A stretch of 64,000 nucleotides of DNA, taken from the NCBI RefSeq assembly GCF_963675165.1, contig NC_087378.1, positions 3,197,525 through 3,261,524 of the forward strand, read 5' to 3'. This stretch comes from Halichondria panicea (lineage: Eukaryota > Porifera > Demospongiae > Suberitida > Halichondriidae). The notes beneath the pieces are model-generated. The model did not search any database. It saw only the letters and a list, made by a program, of their open reading frames with translations, and was not told where the DNA came from. This document shows positions 60,445-64,000 of the stretch, piece by piece (position 1 is the first letter of the stretch; each line of letters starts with the position of its first letter). Both the position numbers and the translations under genes were made by a program.

Positions 60445-61840
60445 CTATAGAGCTTGCTGCGTTGATGACATGGTGGAGCCAGTAACATTTCCTTGATTGT
60501 ATGCAATTGTTACTTGGCAGTTGCTAAAGTTCATCACTGGCTGACCATGGCTGGAGTTTAAGAGAGTTGAAGTCGTCTTGTTCATTTCTGCGTTGAAGCT
60601 TGTTTCGCGGTCTGATGAGAGAATTCTTGAGACAGCATGGTGTTGTTTGTCACTTGTTCGCTCATACATTCGAAGGGACTTTAACGATCGATGTCCAGTC
60701 CTTTCCTTGATTATTTTCTCTAGAACACCGGCACTGTACAATTCAGTTGTACCAGTTACTCTAAGACTGTGGTTACTTCTGAGTTCGTTCCTCTTTGTGC
60801 ACAAATTGTGTTTACCATTTTGTACAGCATATTCTTTCCAACAGGAACAGATGAGTACCACTTTTGAGAGTCTGTAGCTACTTTCCTCAGTGGTTGTAGA
60901 TAGAACAGATTAGCATCGATAGCCTCTTGAAGGAGTTTGCTTATATACTTGTCAAGCAAGTTACAGTGGCAACGTTCTCCAGCTTCAGGGACCTCTGCAA
61001 TGAACACAGATTTGTTGTCCAGTTTTAGCTGTGCAATTCCTCCAGCTCGATTCTTTGAAGAATTCTCAGTGTACGTGTAGCCATCTTTCTCTCTTCTCAG
61101 CTGTGAGAGAGCCTCAAATCTCGGTGCTCGACACCACCTCTCAAACAGAAACATTTTCCGTTGTAATATATAGAATACAGCTCGTAGTAGTGCCAAGGGA
61201 TCGTTTGAACCGATAGCTCCTGAGGACCAAAGCTGTTTTTCTTCTTCTTTTGAGAAGGCTTTTGCGTGTTTCTTGTCACTTCCAACCCCTGTTTCTTGTC
61301 ACTTCCAACCCCCTGTTTACGTAGTTCTCTGAAAACAGAGTCCATTGTGTTATGGAAAGTTTGAAATCTCGGATTCTTTTTTGCAAAGAAATTTGGACAT
61401 TTCTTTGCATCCAGTGAGCGCATATATCGGAGAATACCAGACAGGATTCTGTGTATAGTTGTAGGAGGGTAGGGTTCTCCTGTCACTTTTCTTGTCTCTA
61501 CGATAAAAATAGAGAGCCAATGATTTAGCTGTTCTGGGTCCATTTTCACAAGCAGGTCTTCTGGGCATTTGTCAAATTCGTCCTCCGTATTCATTTCTGT
61601 GCAGCAGCCATGTTTTAAAATTTTTGACTGCCCATTCAGTCGACTCTTGCGTCTTTTTGGGAACAAACGTTTTCAATAGTGTAGCAAGCTGTTCTTTGCT
61701 TGCCGTACAGAACCGAGAAGCTTGGGCTAGGGGGGGTGGCTCGAGTGCAGGTTTTTTGCAAAAGAGGGGGCTGGGCTTGTTTTTTGCAGAGCGCTTCCTG
61801 CAGAAGGCGGAGTCATAGTTAATCCACTCGTCCATTCCTA
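60445..61840 (-). pseudogene. Crypton-like tyrosine recombinase (DUF3504/ZMYM-QRICH1 type), frameshifted
   Basis: The minus strand reads, across shifting frames, an N-terminal TEWAVKNFKTWLLHRN, then CPEDLL, EPYPPTTIHRILSGILRYMR, FRELRKQGVG, NGKCFCLRGGVEHRDLRLS and SQLRREKDGYTYTE, then NHSLRVTGTTELYSAGV, RTGHRSLKSLRMYER. The catalytic set R (EHRDLR), H-x2-R (HSLR), H (GHRS) and Tyr (MYER) of tyrosine recombinases is recognisable. At least three frame changes (near 61600, 61200-61100 and 60850) break it. In animals this domain occurs in Crypton transposons and in domesticated ZMYM/QRICH1/KCTD1 proteins; the broken state argues for an element. No TIRs found, as expected for Cryptons. Antisense in ABCA intron 34. 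Confidence 0.8.
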
Positions 61841-61994
61841 TGTTGAAGCAAGGCAATACAGGGCCAACAAGAACTTTTCTTAGCAGAGAAGAAGAAATCA
61901 CTCTGTCAGAACAGGACATTTTCAAAAATAAAGCTGTTGCTAAGGCTTGCTTCTTTTATAGATGCACTTTTGCCTTATGCAGGCTAGTACACAG

Positions 61995-62436
61995 CAGGGA
62001 CGTAGCCAGGGGGGGTGCTAGGGGTGCTCGAGCACCCCCAACTAGCCTGAGTCAAGTATACAAATCACAGAGAAATGTATCTGATTATCCAGCTGAGCAC
62101 CCCTTCTCTTCCAAATCTTGCTGCTGTTAGCTAGCTAGTATAGGCAAGGAAAACGATTCAGTCTCTAAACTGTGGCCACAATCACAAAAGAGAACTAGTA
62201 TAATCTGGCCACGATCACAAAAGAGAACTAGTATAAACTAGTTCTCTTTTGTGATCGTGGTATAAACTAGTTCGCTTTTGTGATCGTGGCCAGCTTCTCA
62301 ATGCAAATAAACATTCAGCCACGCCCAACTTGATAGATAAGCTAAGTATGACGTCATCAATTAGAGGTGTGGCTTCCGGTCAACCAAATTTCGGCGCTTC
62401 GCGCCCTCTTTCTCCAAAATCCTGGCTACGCCCCTG
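61995..62436. mobile_element. MITE with CAGGGACGTAGCCAGG ends, containing a palindrome
   Basis: Inverted ends 'cagggacgtagccagg' and 'cctggctacgcccctg'; CACAG precedes and follows (about 61990-61994, 62437-62441). Within it, 62172-62290 is a near-perfect double palindrome of 'cacaaaagagaactagtata' units. The CAGGG ends resemble hAT-type MITEs, but a full 8-bp TSD is not seen. Confidence 0.75.
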
Positions 62437-64000
62437 CACAGCCAATGAAAAATGGGATCTAAATCAGTTAGCACATGTGCATTCGGTATCTATGTGTTAT
62501 AGTGTCCCGCATCCCTTGGGCTTTAATCTATAACATAATTATTATAATTATGTTATGTGATCGCAAACAAATCTACCTGTGAAAATTATGTCACCTTAAG
62601 GTAAATAATTCCATTAAATGCGCATGCGCAGACAGCCATGTGGCACTGCTGTTTATCAATTAAGTGGGTAGATCAAGGCGTGGTTTATCCATTCGATTAT
62701 CCATATTCAGCCTGCCTCGGGAACCAATAATTTTATGTGTCCGGATAATCGAGGATCCACTGTATGCCAAACCGCTAAGTGCTGCTAACGTTCATTGTGC
62801 TTATGGATTTCACTATTATTAGATCAAACGTGTTATCAGCCACACATGTACAGAGCACTAGCACATTAGAAACAATGAAATATGGTAGTGAATCCGCAAT
62901 ACCAGAGGAGGTCCGACACGATCACATGATTACATTAGTTCACTGTTATTCTTGTTGATATTCATTTTCCCATGTACATAATAATTATTATGTTCTTTGA
63001 TTAGTGCTTTTCAGAATGAAATCATGCTACAAACCTTTGAGACATAATAGTTTGGCTCTAGACCTTTCATACAATCGATGGTATTGATAGGTATCGAGGT
63101 AAACTGACGAGATATTCAATACAGAGCAGCTACAAAACTTTACACCTGGCTACTTGTATACACTAATTATTACCCGAGGCATACGTGGGCGGCCACGGGT
63201 ATAGTAGTACGTTGGTTTGTTTGTCTATTTGTTTGTAATAATTATGTGACACCTGGATGCCATAGCACTGCGTTTACAGCATGGATGCCTCCACACACAA
63301 AAATGAATTAAAAGTGGCAGATTTCGATGTTAAAGCTTCATTGTCGTATAGAAGCAAGCAAAAGCTAAGAAGCTTGAACCTACTTAGATTCAAAGTGAAG
63401 TACTCTTTATGGAATGTACACGAAATTCACATCACTTCCTGTCGTACCTCCTCTACCGCATAGTAAGACGCTCCTGATGATAGTGAATCCTCATTACTAT
63501 GTAAGGTGCTCCATCTCCTCATGTGCTCCTGATATTACCCAGGCATGTGCTGTATTTACAACTGTCTGTTGATGTATCTGACCACAAAAGCAATAAAGTA
63601 CTAATGTAGTAATGAAAACAATTTTACAAAGATAGTGAGGTAGGCGCTTGATAAGCGAGCAAAGTGGAGCTCCGGTCATTATTCTCAAGTTAGAGCTTGC
63701 AAGTGGGAGTCTTGTCTGCTCGCACTCGGACTCTATACTAATAGCTCTTTCGGTATATGGGAGGTTTTAGCTGTTTGTGCGGATTTAGTCTTAAGAGGAG
63801 GAGCATGCATGTGAGAGGAAGTAAGTCCTTTTTCTTTCTGATACTATAATTATAGCAAGAAATGCACCTTGCTACCGGAGGGTAATTTTCGTAGGGCAAA
63901 ATCCACAAATATTTTACCCACGAATGAAGCGACCTTGCCTACCTTTTTACCTGTAAGTGCAAGCAGCAACCATGAAAGTATTACCCACAAAATGTCTCAA
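62437..64000. other. End of window, ABCA intron 34; dispersed repeats, no gene
   Basis: 63245-63390 carries the 'gtttacagcatggatgcctc' and 'gtggcagatttcgatgttaa' repeat. 63870-64000 resembles the left arm of a CCGTA-type hairpin ('agggtaattttcgtagggca'). No NBD2 exon and no other coding domain found. Confidence 0.4.

Noticed and set aside
61840-62130. Open frame with a Gly/Ala/Arg-rich stretch
   Set aside because: It spans the terminal inverted repeat of the MITE at 61995. Such frames are common artefacts of this type of repeat.
1-64000. tRNA, rRNA and snRNA genes
   Set aside because: I looked for cloverleaf A/B-box arrangements and conserved rRNA/snRNA blocks by eye and saw none. A covariance-model scan would be needed to exclude diverged copies.

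Overview
The window is eukaryotic nuclear DNA. It is AT-rich, full of microsatellites and inverted repeats, and carries a gene split by many GT-AG introns. The two host genes (dynactin subunit 4 and an ABCA-type ABC transporter) are animal-type. The mobile elements (Crypton-like recombinase, pogo-like transposase, a helicase/Ulp1/PHD-bearing element, many TA-flanked MITEs) fit an early-branching metazoan. I favour a sponge, but with low confidence: nothing in the window names the species.

Layout. 1-4401: no gene recognised; repeats and hairpins. 4402-5838: DCTN4, intronless, + strand. 6163-59986: one ABCA transporter gene on the + strand, of which I can place 34 exons (about 1,616 codons) by homology and splice phase. 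They run from the first transmembrane helix through ectodomain 1, the first membrane domain, NBD1, the R1-like linker, a Cys-rich ectodomain 2 and the second membrane domain, to the linker before NBD2. NBD2 is not visible and presumably lies beyond 64000. DCTN4 supplies a subunit of the dynactin complex (dynein cargo transport). The ABCA protein would move lipids across a membrane. Nothing suggests that they cooperate.

Most of the window is intron occupied by mobile DNA. The main components are: (i) three copies (8672-10529; 32511-37850, split by an insertion; 44808-47116) of an element with terminal hairpin arrays and fragments of a RecQ-like helicase, an Ulp1-like protease and a PHD finger; the two complete copies have perfect 9-bp target duplications, and the third copy contains a foreign gag-like gene fragment; (ii) a decayed pogo-like element (55859-58937) and its 465-bp deletion derivative (47686-48150); (iii) a broken Crypton-like tyrosine recombinase (60445-61840, - strand); (iv) about ten copies of a ~550-bp repeat with an internal CA/GT microsatellite; (v) numerous TA-flanked MITEs, several nested in one another. 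One nested insertion is dated relative to its host by comparison with a paralogous empty site.

Unusual host-gene features are a 58-bp, 57/58-identical copy of the TM7-coding part of exon 21 lying 422 bp upstream in the preceding intron, a large Cys-rich second ectodomain, and an unresolved splice-phase gap between exons 12 and 13.
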